A stretch of DNA of 64,000 nt, from assembly GCA_964036295.1 (NCBI GenBank), contig OZ038464.1:14934443-14998442 (forward strand), in the 5' to 3' direction. Both the position numbers and the translations under genes were made by a program. This document shows positions 54,515-64,000 of this stretch, one piece after another. The stretch is from Plumapathes pennacea (Eukaryota > Cnidaria > Anthozoa > Antipatharia > Myriopathidae). Each line of letters opens with the position of its first letter. Position 1 is the stretch's first letter. The notes under the pieces were generated by a model. It was given only the letters and a program-made list of their open reading frames with translations. It was not told where the DNA came from and did not search any database.

Positions 54515-55659
54515 AGTGGTGTCATGAAAAGGGAATGACGAAACCTTTCCACGAAATGGATGATGACGAGCTTGATGAAAAGCTGAGGCATTTTTATGCT
54601 GAAGCGAGAACGAAGGAGGGGAAGCTATATTCTCGCTCTTCGCTGCTCTGTTTGAGAAATGCAATAGAACGGCATCTCAACAACCCTCCAATCAATCGGG
54701 GGATAAATCTTTCCAAAGGCGAAGTATTCAAACGCTCAAACCAACTGTTGCAGAGCCAAATAAAACTGAACAAGCGAGAAAACAAGGAGAATACACAGCA
54801 CAAACCTGCGATTCCGCGAGGAGACCTACTGAAGCTTCAACAGTCAAGTGTTCTCCGAGGCGACCACCCATGGGGCCTACTGAGGAATGTTTGGTTTCAC
54901 ATCAACCTTTACTGGTGTCGCCGTGGCCGAGAGGGGCAGAGAAACCTAACGGCAGCGAGCTTTAAGTTCATGCGGGATGACAACGGCAGAGAATACGCCG
55001 CCATGACCCACGACGAGGCCACGAAAAACCACCCAGGTGGAGTTGACGACCATGCAAGCATGGAGAAAGAAGCGCGAATGTATTCCACATCCAGTGATCC
55101 ACTTCTTGATGGATTGGCTTGTCTGAAGAATTACATCTGCAAGCTTAATCCGGAAAACAGCGCCTTCTTCCAGTATCCAAAAAGATCGCTCTCCAGTGGG
55201 TTCGGCAACCATGAAGTCTGGTACGAAAACAGACCCCTTGGAGTTAATCGCCTGGGAAATATGATGAAAGAAATATCCACACTTGCTGGTCTGTCAAGAA
55301 AATTCACAAATCACTGTGTACGGGCAACTGCGATAACCTTGTGGTCGGAAGCCGAAGTCCCAACGAGGCACATCATGGCGATATCTGGTCATCGCAGCGA
55401 AGCAAGCTTGAGAAGCTACAATTCCCGTCCTTCAAGCGGTCAACTTCAAGCCTGCTCAGATATTCTAACCAGTGCCAGAAGCGAGGGTTACCAGCAGCGA
55501 GCTAATACCGTTGAAAGATCCGTCCACCGGCAGTCTTCTTCAACGAGCAGCTCCACACACCAAGTCAACGTTCAGCAAAATGCTTTGGGAAGCGCCGGAT
55601 TGTTCTCCTCGTGTACGATCGCAAATGTGCATGTCTACATAAACAATGGCTCCAGCTAA
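54515..55659 (+). CDS. Crypton recombinase, exon 2 (catalytic domain)
   Basis: Acceptor CTATATACAG. The N-terminal core-binding part reads EWCHEKGMTKPFHEMDDDEL and LRHFYAEARTKEGKLYSRSS. The catalytic domain shows an Arg in YWCRRGREGQRNL (about 54913-54950), HxxR in TNHCVRATAI (His 55312-55314, Arg 55321-55323), a His in SGHRSEASL (55390-55392) and the candidate nucleophile Tyr in RSYNSRPS (55417-55419). It ends in a Ser/Thr/Gln-rich tail. All residues expected of a tyrosine recombinase are present and the ORF is intact, so the element may be young or active. Stop at 55657-55659. Confidence 0.9.
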
Positions 55660-55888
55660 TTTCATTGATCAGCTCTCTGTATTTCAAATACTTTGCTTTA
55701 ACGAAAGTTTGCTGAGCGCTGGAAGTTTTTCTTGTATTTTAAGCCAATCAATGCCGCCGTTTGTTTTGACAGTGGCGTGAGTTTCGTGTACGTTAGGAGA
55801 ATCTGTTTTTTCATCGCTGTTAACATTCCAACATTTTTGATGAATAAAGACAGTTTTATTGTGAAAGTTTTGAAGTTCTATGTTATAA

Positions 55889-56078
55889 AACAAATAAACC
55901 AGCTTCAAGCGTGCTCCGTTCAGAAATAAAGCACTTAGCAAGTGCCGAGAGCACTCAAGAAGTGGGGAGAAACGCTCGCCTTCGGCTCGCGTTTCTCCCT
56001 ACACTTCTTTCGTGCTCTCGTCACTTGCTGCGTGCTTTATTTCTGAACGGAGCACGCTTGAAGCTGGTTTATTTGTTA
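55889..56078. repeat. 190-bp palindrome at the 3' end of the Crypton
   Basis: AACAAATAAACCAGCTTCAA at the left matches the complement of the right arm, which stops 3 bases before the Crypton end. The centre lies near CTCGCCTTCGGCTCGCG. The arms have a few mismatches (ACTTAGCAAGTGCCG versus CACTTGCTGCG). Confidence 0.9.
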
Positions 56079-56081
56079 ATT

Positions 56082-56188
56082 GGACAAAGGATTTAAGATT
56101 GAGTGCGTTGACAAGAAAGATATCACCCCACTGCTGCTTGCAGCGCTAACAGGCCATGCGAACACTGTAACTTTCCTGCTGTCAAAAG
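56082..56188 (+). CDS. Ankyrin exon of unit 1, right part
   Basis: Continues DKGFKIECVDKKDITPLLLA then ALTGHANTVTFLLSK to the donor AAAG|GTAAAA. Split from 53873-53963 by the Crypton. Confidence 0.88.
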
Positions 56189-57271
56189 GTAAAAGGTCCA
56201 TCTAAGCGAGTGTTGCAAGTGAAAAGGGTTATTGTCGGTTTACGTGGAGGTCCAAAATACCGGTAAACCGTGAATTAGATCACTTCCAATATTGTGACGT
56301 TTTTGAGCAGATTATTGGCGATTTCTGGATTAAAAAACATGGTGTTTTCGTTATTAAAAAGCCAAGTGGTGTCAACATTCTGGTGTAACGCGTAGTGTCA
56401 CTTATGCAGAGCCGGGACTGAACTTGGTATATTAAGATATTCGACGATATATAGTTGGGCGACATAGACCAAAAGAGACTGAGGAGCGTGACGCCTCGAC
56501 TTGTGACCAAGACTTTCACATTTCGAGGCTTAGCGAAGAGAAAAAAAATAAAATAAAACACCTAATATAGGAGCAACCTACTCATGCTTGGAACAGCTAG
56601 GTTGAGAGTGTTATAAAATTTTGTACATCCCTAAAAAGAAAACCCTCGAGAAGTAACAGTTTATGAATTATAGTAGGATACTAAAAGCCATCATGAGCGG
56701 GATTTGACGCTATTAATAAATCGCTGTGAGAAGTGGTGTTTTAGCTTACTAGATACGGAGTCGTAACTGCTACTGATCCTACTGAGTCCTTTTTTTCTGT
56801 GCTTGATATTATTTTAACCACTGGTGACTTTAAGTGAGAAGATGTAATACGCGCTATTAGAAAGGAGCAGGGGAAAGTAAAGAAGGAATTATTTAGCCAC
56901 TTTTACAGTCATGAGAAGTAGCTAATAAGACTTTTTGATTTCCGTTAACGACTGCTTTTGAACATGAAGTAAATGTTTATTCTGAGTTAAATTTTTTGTC
57001 GAATTGAGCGGATGTCCCGACTCTGCCTGACAAGTTTGATTGTCAAGTGGCCCGCCAAAATATCTCAGCCTCGCCAACGGCGCATGAGTGTGAACGTGGT
57101 GTTTTTTAACCTCCTATAATACCAAAAGAAATATTATGAACTAAACAAACCTCCACCAGCCGGCGATGTAGTTTTAGAAATTCTAAGATTAAGGCTGTTT
57201 TACCAGAATCCAGCCTCTTACGCAATGAATGTGAGTTCACATTAAAGTTAATTACTTTGCTTTTATTCAAG

Positions 57272-57469
57272 ATGCTGATCTTCATGCTGTTGGGTATGTC
57301 GGTCGGAACGCCCTTCACTATGCGTGTCAGTCTGATGATGTGGCGACGATACAATTGTTTTTGGACAAAGGATTTAAGATTGAGTGCGTTGACAAGAATG
57401 GTGCCACCCCACTGCTGCTTGCAGCGCTAGAAGGCCATGCGAACACTGTAACTTTCCTGCTGTCAAAAG
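57272..57469 (+). CDS. Ankyrin exon of unit 2
   Basis: A 198-bp phase 1-1 exon encodes exactly two 33-residue ankyrin repeats: DADLHAVGYVGRNALHYACQ, then SDDVATIQLFLDKGFKIECV and NGATPLLLAALEGHANTVTF. Acceptor TTTTATTCAAG, donor AAAG|GTAAAA. Symmetric phase lets units be added or lost without shifting the frame. Confidence 0.9.
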
Positions 57470-58576
57470 GTAAAAGGTCCATCTAAGCGAGTGTTGCAAG
57501 TGAAAAGGGTTATTGTCGGTTTACGTGAGTTGGATAGAAATTTGTGGTTTTGGAGGTCCAAAATACCGGTAAACCGTGGATTAGATCACTTCCAATATTG
57601 TGACGTTTTTGAGCAGATTTTTGGCGATTTCTGGATTAAAAAACATGGTGTTTTCGTTATTAAAAAGCCAAGTGGTGTCAACATTCTGGTGTAACGCGTA
57701 GTGTCACTTATGCAGAGCCGGGACTGAACTTGGTATATTAAGATATTCGACGATATATAGTTGGGCGACATAGACCAAAAGAGACTGAGGAGCGTGACGC
57801 CTCGACTTGTGACCAAGACTTTCACATTTCGAGGCTTAGCGAAGAGAAAAAAATAAAATAAAACACCTAATATAGGAGCAACCTACTCATGCTTGGAACA
57901 GCTAGGTTGAGAGTGTTACTTATAAAATTTTGTACATCCTAAAAAGAAAACCCTCGAGAAGTAACAGTTTATGAATTATAGTAGGATACTAAAAGCCATC
58001 ATGAGGGGGATTTGACGCTATTAATAAATCGCTGTGAGAAGTGGTGTTTTAGCTTACTAGATACGGAGTCGTAACTGCTACTGATCCTACTGAGTCCTTT
58101 TTTTTTGTGCTTGATATTATTTTAACCACTGGTGACTTTAAGTGAGAAGATGTAATACGCGCTATTAGAAAGGAGCAGGGGAAAGTAGAAGGAATAATTA
58201 GCCACTTTTACAGTCATGAGAAGTAGCTAATAAAACTTTTTGATTTCCGTTAACGACTGCTTTTGAACATGAAGTAAATGTTTATTCTGAGTTAAATTTT
58301 TTGTCGAATTGAGCGGATGTCCCGACTCTGCCTGACAAGTTTGATTGTCAAGTGGCCCGCCAAAATATCTCAGCCTCGCCAACGGCGCATGAGTGTGAAC
58401 GTGCTTTTTATAAACCTCCTATAATACCAAAAGAAATATTATGAGTTAAACAAACCTCCACCAACCGGCGATGTAGTTTTAGAAATTCTAAGATTAAGGC
58501 TGTTTTACCAGAATCCAGCCTCTTACGCAATGAATGTGAGTTCACATTAAAGTTAATTACTTTGCTTTTATTCAAG

Positions 58577-58774
58577 ATGCTGATCTTCATGCTGTTGACT
58601 GCTTCGGTCGGAACGCCCTTCACTATGCGTGTCGGTCTGATGATGTGGCGACGATACAATTGTTTTTGGACAAAGGATTTAAGATTGAGTGCGTTGACAA
58701 GAATGGTGCCACCCCACTGCTGCTTGCAGCGGTAAATGGCCATGCGAACACTGTAACTTTCCTGCTGTCAAAAG
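58577..58774 (+). CDS. Ankyrin exon of unit 3
   Basis: As unit 2, with DCFGRNALHYACRSDD and AAVNGHANTVTF instead. Encodes the same peptide as unit 4. Confidence 0.9.
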
Positions 58775-59881
58775 GTAAAAGGTCCATCTAAGCGAGTGTT
58801 GCAAGTGAAAAGGGTTATTGTCGGTTTACGTGAGTTGGATAGAAATTTGTGGTTTTGGAGGTCCAAAATACCGGTAAACCGTGGATTAGATCACTTCCAA
58901 TATTGTGACGTTTTTGAGCAGATTTTTGGCGATTTCTGGATTAAAAAACATGGTGTTTTCGTTATTTAAAAGCCAAGTGGTGTCAACATTCTGGTGTAAC
59001 GCGTAGTGTCACTTATGCAGAGCCGGGACTGAACTTGGTATATTAAGATATTCGACGATATATAGTTGGGCGACATAGACCAAAAGAGACTGAGGAGCGT
59101 GACGCCTCGACTTGTGACCAAGACTTTCACATTTCGAGGCTTAGCGAAGAGAAAAAAATAAAATAAAACACCTAATATAGGAGCAACCTACTCATGCTTG
59201 GAACAGCTAGGTTGAGAGTGTTACTTATAAAATTTTGTACATCCTAAAAAGAAAACCCTCGAGAAGTAACAGTTTATGAATTATAGTAGGATACTAAAAG
59301 CCATCATGAGGGGGATTTGACGCTATTAATAAATCGCTGTGAGAAGTGGTGTTTTAGCTTACTAGATACGGAGTCGTAACTGCTACTGATCCTACTGAGT
59401 CCTTTTTTTTTGTGCTTGATATTATTTTAACCACTGGTGACTTTAAGTGAGAAGATGTAATACGCGCTATTAGAAAGGAGCAGGGGAAAGTAGAAGGAAT
59501 AATTAGCCACTTTTACAGTCATGAGAAGTAGCTAATAAAACTTTTTGATTTCCGTTAACGACTGCTTTTGAACATGAAGTAAATGTTTATTCTGAGTTAA
59601 ATTTTTTGTCGAATTGAGCGGATGTCCCGACTCTGCCTGACAAGTTTGATTGTCAAGTGGCCCGCCAAAATATCTCAGCCTCGCCAACGGCGCATGAGTG
59701 TGAACGTGCTTTTTATAAACCTCCTATAATACCAAAAGAAATATTATGAGTTAAACAAACCTCCACCAACCGGCGATGTAGTTTTAGAAATTCTAAGATT
59801 AAGGCTGTTTTACCAGAATCCAGCCTCTTACGCAATGAATGTGAGTTCACATTAAAGTTAATTACTTTGCTTTTATTCAAG

Positions 59882-60079
59882 ATGCTGATCTTCATGCTGT
59901 TGACTGCTTCGGTCGGAACGCCCTTCACTATGCGTGTCGGTCTGATGATGTGGCGACGATACAATTGTTTTTGGACAAAGGATTTAAGATTGAGTGCGTT
60001 GACAAGAATGGTGCCACCCCACTGCTGCTTGCAGCGGTAAATGGCCATGCGAACACTGTAACTTTCCTGCTGTCAAAAG
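59882..60079 (+). CDS. Ankyrin exon of unit 4
   Basis: Same sequence as unit 3 by eye, including flanking introns apart from rare differences (ATATTGTG versus ATATTATG near 58908 and 60207). The continuation of the gene lies beyond the window or behind the Helitron. Confidence 0.9.
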
Positions 60080-60601
60080 GTAAAAGGTCCATCTAAGCGA
60101 GTGTTGCAAGTGAAAAGGGTTATTGTCGGTTTACGTGAGTTGGATAGAAATTTGTGGTTTTGGAGGTCCAAAATACCGGTAAACCGTGGATTAGATCACT
60201 TCCAATATTATGACGTTTTTGAGCAGATTTTTGGCGATTTCTGGATTAAAAAACATGGTGTTTTCGTTATTTAAAAGCCAAGTGGTGTCAACATTCTGGT
60301 GTAACGCGTAGTGTCACTTATGCAGAGCCGGGACTGAACTTGGTATATTAAGATATTCGACGATATATAGTTGGGCGACATAGACCAAAAGAGACTGAGG
60401 AGCGTGACGCCTCGACTTGTGACCAAGACTTTCACATTTTGAGGCTTAGGGAAAATTAAAAAAAAATAAAATAAAACACCTAATATAGGAGCAACCTACT
60501 CATGCTTGGAACAGCTAGGTTCAGAGTGTTATAAAATTTTGCTGTCGTGAATTAATGTACATCCCTAAAAAGAGAACCCTCGAGAAGTAACAGTTTATGA
60601 A

Positions 60602-63369
60602 CAAGACTGGTATTGCCAGTGAGCTCGTGGCGTGAGTTGGGTCGAGACGAGAATAAACTAACATTAAAAGTAGGGACAAGAGCGAGACTCCCAGGAGGGG
60701 GGGGGGGGGGGGGTGGGAGGGGGGTACTCATCATAATTTTGGGTGGGTGTGCTGCCCAGTCCTGAAAATTCTTTGCCTATTTCAGACCAAGATATCTGAT
60801 TTTCTATAACCTAACTTTAAAAATGTATACGGCACATACCTAATGTGGCTGATATAGCGGAGTACCCCATCGGGTTTCAGTCTCACCAGAAAAATATTAT
60901 ACAGCATAGAGAACTTGGTTTTTTAAACCTTGCTCAAAGGAAACCTGATAAAATTATAAATGTGGTGATTCACTTTGATCAAATGCTAATACAACAAATT
61001 TTGTTCTCCTTTTTGCTTGTTGTTGAAAAATACAACTTAGGCAGTACGTTGAAATCCATAACAGAAAGCCAGTATTATTCCTATTGTTTTGTGTAATAAG
61101 TTCATGAAGATTCTACTTGCTTAAACTTTTGTCCTTAGACAGAACTCCTTGTCTTTTAGCAGTAAAGACAACATTAGCATCAGTGCCTGCACATATCTCT
61201 AGTTCATTTGGTAAATCACTTATCACAAGGTGTTTGTCAACATTCATTTTCCTGTAAAATGTGTTACCTTTTTCAATTACAGCACTTAATGTATCAGAAT
61301 TCCAATAGCTGCAAGATTTAATTACAGAGAAACAAATGCTATAGAAAGAAATTGCACAGCACTGCTTACATTTGCAAATAATTGCTTTACTTCTTTGCTG
61401 AACAGTTGTAGGTTCTTCACATCTGTGCCTGTTGTGTCTGTCTTCTGTTAGACAAATGTTTACTCCTTTAATTTCAAATGTAATGGCAGGCAAGTGTACA
61501 TATAAAGTCTGGAAATATTCCAATAAATTGCCAACTGAACGAAGTTCAATTAATACACATTTTCCTTCAGGATGTTCCATGCCAAAACTATCTCTACTAT
61601 GAGAATCAAATACTTTGAACCTGCCACCTGACAAACAAAATACAGCTACAGTACTACAGCCTATTGTCAGAATAAAGCAGCTGAAATCCTGTCTGAGCAA
61701 TAAATTAAAAGCCCCAGTCAGTGTTGTACAGTAAGCAAAGCCTTCGATGGGAAAGCAAGTTCCAAACAAATTACCCACGTAACTTTCACTGTATTGCAGC
61801 TCATACTGAGTTTCATATATTGTGACCATTCCAGGTAGATCTGTCAGCAGCAAAAAATAGTCCTTAGATAATTGCGAAAGAGTGGAATACAGATCGTTCC
61901 CAGCATTCATAATTTCGCTCAAATCCTCTGATAAAGAAATAAAATTCGTGTGGTTAAATATGACAGCTTCTAGAGACATAGCTACACATTGTCGTCCAGC
62001 ATTATCTGCAAATATTGCAGCATTACCTTGACTGTACGGTGCAATGATCGTTTTGTTTGGATCGACAACTGAAGGACTGGGATTTTTTTCTATATCCCTT
62101 GACAGAGAAAACGCGTAGTAATTGATTTTGTGATTTCTATCTCTGAACACAGCTGGTCTCGAAATGCTTGTCCTTGAAGTCATTCTAAAATACAAACGTA
62201 CCTTAGCACCTCGTTTACTTTTGACAAACTTCTTTTTGAACTTATAGCTTTCTCGCAGCGATGGTTTATTGATCCTAATTTTCTCTTTGCATTTCTGTGG
62301 CTTTCTATTGTTTCCATGTTGTTTACGCGCACGTTCACAGAATGCATTAGCATTGTGAAGTACGTAAGCTCTGGTATAATCATGAACTTTTGACGACTTT
62401 GGGACATTCTTTGAAATGTATTCTCGTAATAGTCGCCTGCTTTTCCTGTCCTTGTTCAGAACGCGCGAAACTTCATTCAAAGGCACTCGGCTTGGCTCAC
62501 GACTTCGTCTTGGACGAGTTCGATTTTCTTTCACATAAACATTACTGGGAATACAATAGAACTGCTCAAAGCGAGATCTACCAACGACCACTTCTTCTTC
62601 AATCATGTTCCAATTTTCAAATAATAACGCCACGTTATCTGCTGCCTGTTTGATCTTCATGGCACTGAGCCAAAATGTCGCAACAACAACACAAATGCAC
62701 AACAGAGTGAAACGTTGATTCCAAAGAAAAGTCAGATTTTCTGACGCTTTACTTGTATCAGCAAGAATAATACAAAGTAAAAGAATACAAAGTACCTTTA
62801 AGTTCACCTTCATACTAAACAGTTCCATATACACTATCAAGCGATGGCCAAGAATCGAAGTTGCTTCGCCGTTAATATCATTCGGGTTCTGATCTTTGCA
62901 TTTGGAACCCCTTCGTTCAGCTTGTTCCTTCAAGTTCTCAACGTTCTGGACGTCAGGATCTTCGTACATTTCTGTACAGTTGTGCATAGCTATGCAGTTC
63001 ATTGATAAGAACATTAATATGTTCTTTGATATGTTCACTGATATATTCATTGCTTCATTTGCGGCTTTTTTCAAAGCTTTCGAGGCTGAACGGACCGATC
63101 CAAGCCAAAACCGCTCAATGAAATTTAGTGTGGGTCTACCGCAGCCGGCGTATGCGTTTGTAAGTAGGATGAGCGGTCCATAAAAGAATCCACAGAGCCA
63201 ACCAAGGCAAGCAACGCACAATTCCATCGCCCACATATCTCCTTCAAAATGGCGAAACTGCTCGCCCGGCAAGTCATGTGATGACAAAACGTCATCATAA
63301 ATCACGTGAAAATATGAACCAATCACCGTGTGCTGATTCGTAACCCAGAAAAAAAGTAAAAAAAAATTA
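60602..63369 (-). mobile_element. Long Helitron X relative with a large ORF, minus strand
   Basis: The minus-strand 3' end is ACTGGCAATACCAGTCTTG-like, with CTTG at 60602-60605 and host T. It sits in the last ankyrin unit at TATGAA|TTATAG. The interior next to it (60880-60960) matches X copies (AGAGAACTTGG, AAACCTGAT). The 5' side ends with GGGTTACGAATCAGCACACGG near 63330-63352. A G-run lies at 60698-60722. The ORF 61113-63236 lies between the two ends. The 5' junction with the interrupted unit was not found, so the left limit is approximate. Confidence 0.8.
61113..63236 (-). CDS. Helitron-associated membrane / 2A-like / cysteine-protease-like protein
   Basis: The frame is open from 63326 with only GTG; the first ATG is at 63236, giving about 707 residues. 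Numbered from 63326: hydrophobic segments at 36-58 (VACLGWLCGFFYGPLILL), 174-190 (VNLKVLCILLLCIILAD) and 205-222 (RFTLLCICVVVATFWLSA); a basic Arg/Lys region 265-385; DIEKNPSP at 411-418, one residue off the 2A consensus; then a domain with QCVAMSLEAVIFNH (Cys 447), a DLPGMVTIYE block and KVFDSHSRDSFG (Asp 574, His 576). Cys-Asp-His in this arrangement recalls OTU or C76-type cysteine proteases found in some Helitrons (recall, not verified). A second Cys-rich segment, CKCKQCCAISFYSICFSVIK, follows. No Rep or helicase is present. A degenerate copy is at 14902-16190. Confidence 0.75.
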   Translation of the reverse strand: MWAMELCVACLGWLCGFFYGPLILLTNAYAGCGRPTLNFIERFWLGSVRSASKALKKAANEAMNISVNISKNILMFLSMNCIAMHNCTEMYEDPDVQNVENLKEQAERRGSKCKDQNPNDINGEATSILGHRLIVYMELFSMKVNLKVLCILLLCIILADTSKASENLTFLWNQRFTLLCICVVVATFWLSAMKIKQAADNVALLFENWNMIEEEVVVGRSRFEQFYCIPSNVYVKENRTRPRRSREPSRVPLNEVSRVLNKDRKSRRLLREYISKNVPKSSKVHDYTRAYVLHNANAFCERARKQHGNNRKPQKCKEKIRINKPSLRESYKFKKKFVKSKRGAKVRLYFRMTSRTSISRPAVFRDRNHKINYYAFSLSRDIEKNPSPSVVDPNKTIIAPYSQGNAAIFADNAGRQCVAMSLEAVIFNHTNFISLSEDLSEIMNAGNDLYSTLSQLSKDYFLLLTDLPGMVTIYETQYELQYSESYVGNLFGTCFPIEGFAYCTTLTGAFNLLLRQDFSCFILTIGCSTVAVFCLSGGRFKVFDSHSRDSFGMEHPEGKCVLIELRSVGNLLEYFQTLYVHLPAITFEIKGVNICLTEDRHNRHRCEEPTTVQQRSKAIICKCKQCCAISFYSICFSVIKSCSYWNSDTLSAVIEKGNTFYRKMNVDKHLVISDLPNELEICAGTDANVVFTAKRQGVLSKDKSLSK

Positions 63370-64000
63370 CTAGAAATACGATAATCGCAGATATCCCCTC
63401 GCTCAGTAGTGGGTTTTCGGAAAGCGGGATTCTTGTTTATTTTCCGTTCGGAGATTATTTAAATTTTTTTGCAAACCACGGCTGTGTAGCGACGTCACCA
63501 GTCGGCCGTTAAAAAAAATCTTTGTCACACGAAGTCTGGTTTAGTTCAGACAACGTGCACAGTCTGCAATTTTCGTAGACACTAGCTGAACTTCAAAATT
63601 CGCTGAGAAAACATTTACACGCAACTACAGAATACTCCCGAGGCTTGAAAGCCAAGCAAAGTCGATCTTGGACACCGAAGTTTTTATGAATTTCAAGAAA
63701 AGCCGCGATTTCTCCAGCCAATGCTTTATCCTAACCACATACGTGTGTTTGTTTTTTTGTGTGTGTGTGTGCCAAATTTAGAACCGTCAAAGCGAGTCGC
63801 TTGTTTACACGCTTTCGAAGTCTCGGAATCGTGTGAATTTTGGCAGGGATTCAATTTTGAACACAACAACTTTTCAAACTGCGTTTGACGATTTTAAAAT
63901 CTTTGACAGAAAAAAGAAATCAAGTCACTAAATAATACAAGGTCCGATTTTATTGAGCGAGCAAACCCGGTCACTAAATAATACAAAGTGCGATTGTGTT
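63370..64000 (-). repeat. Helitron Z-like 3' end and unannotated flank
   Basis: CTAGAAATACGATAATCGCA at 63370 is the complement of the Z 3' terminus; similarity ends by about 63400. Beyond, 63410-64000 shows no gene. A T/TG-rich run lies at 63749-63771, and CACTAAATAATACAA occurs twice (about 63928 and 63972) near the window end. Confidence 0.5.

Larger units (their letters stand above)
53964..56081 (+). mobile_element. Crypton (tyrosine-recombinase transposon) in an ankyrin exon
   Basis: A 2,118-bp insertion with a two-exon tyrosine recombinase. The two exon halves add up to exactly 198 bp, so there is no target duplication and no loss, as expected for Crypton integration by site-specific recombination. 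The ends are ATAAC on the left and GTTAAT(T) on the right, a short imperfect inversion. Near the left end CGTGGTTTATAAG and its complement form a small palindrome (about 54032-54062); near the right end is a 190-bp palindrome. Confidence 0.88.
53020..60601 (+). repeat. Tandem array of ~1,305-bp units, each with one ankyrin exon
   Basis: Units start near GTGCTTGGAACAGCTA at 53020 and GCTTGGAACAGCTAGG at about 56587, 57892, 59197 and 60505; the exons start at 53873, 57272, 58577 and 59882 (spacing 1,305). Unit 1 is the most diverged and contains the Crypton. The last two complete units look almost identical over exon and intron. The last, partial unit is cut at 60601 by a Helitron. The minus-strand ORFs repeated here (58408-58743 and 59713-60048) are shadows of the exons. 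Confidence 0.92.

Noticed and set aside
58408..60048. Two identical 111-codon minus-strand ORFs (58408-58743 and 59713-60048)
   Set aside because: They are antisense to the ankyrin exons and their acceptor regions; identity reflects the tandem duplication.

Overview
The window is animal nuclear DNA, most likely from a cnidarian and perhaps a stony coral. This is an inference from three things: intron-rich genes combining death, kinase, SH3 and ankyrin domains; a CR1-type LINE whose ORF1 carries an esterase domain; and dense Helitrons, a Crypton and many small TIR elements. There is no prokaryotic gene organisation. Only about 5% of the window looks like host coding sequence; most of the rest is transposons nested in each other.

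Host genes, all on the + strand. An ankyrin exon ends at 165 and belongs to a gene that starts before the window. A second gene can be assembled from phase-compatible exons: possible 5' exons at 3945-8898, two death domains (13266-13576 and 14604-14854, joined by the 13837-13933 exon), an IRE1-like kinase with DFN in place of DFG (24316-25125), a linker (25691-25796), an SH3 domain (27635-27865) and another linker (28339-28434). After that it can end in a short exon at 42174-42211, or continue through 48259-48345 into ankyrin exons at 49138-49347, 53873-53963 plus 56082-56188, 57272-57469, 58577-58774 and 59882-60079. All junctions after the second linker are phase 1, so alternative endings and exon duplication keep the frame. 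The last ankyrin exons lie in a tandem array of units about 1,305 bp long.

Mobile elements. A Helitron family (here called X, with a hairpin then CTAG or CTTG at the 3' end) occurs at about 20.8-22.0, 22.5-23.6, 27.0-27.4, 29.2-35.9 (interrupted), 40.8-42.1, 46.0-47.3 and 50.8-52.7 kb. A longer relative at 60.6-63.4 kb (minus strand) carries a roughly 707-residue ORF with membrane segments, a degenerate 2A-like motif and a cysteine-protease-like domain; a broken copy lies at 14.9-16.2 kb. A second Helitron family (Z, starting TCCCCGAACG and ending CTAG) is at 42.9-45.7 and 51.1-52.6 kb. A near full-length CR1-like LINE fills 29811-34969. A Crypton with an apparently intact two-exon tyrosine recombinase fills 53964-56081 and splits an ankyrin exon with no target duplication. 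TTAA-target elements, PIF/Harbinger-like MITEs with 3-bp duplications, fold-back elements and a tRNA-derived SINE fill much of the remainder.

The relative order of insertion can be read in several places from interrupted copies and matching empty sites elsewhere in the window.
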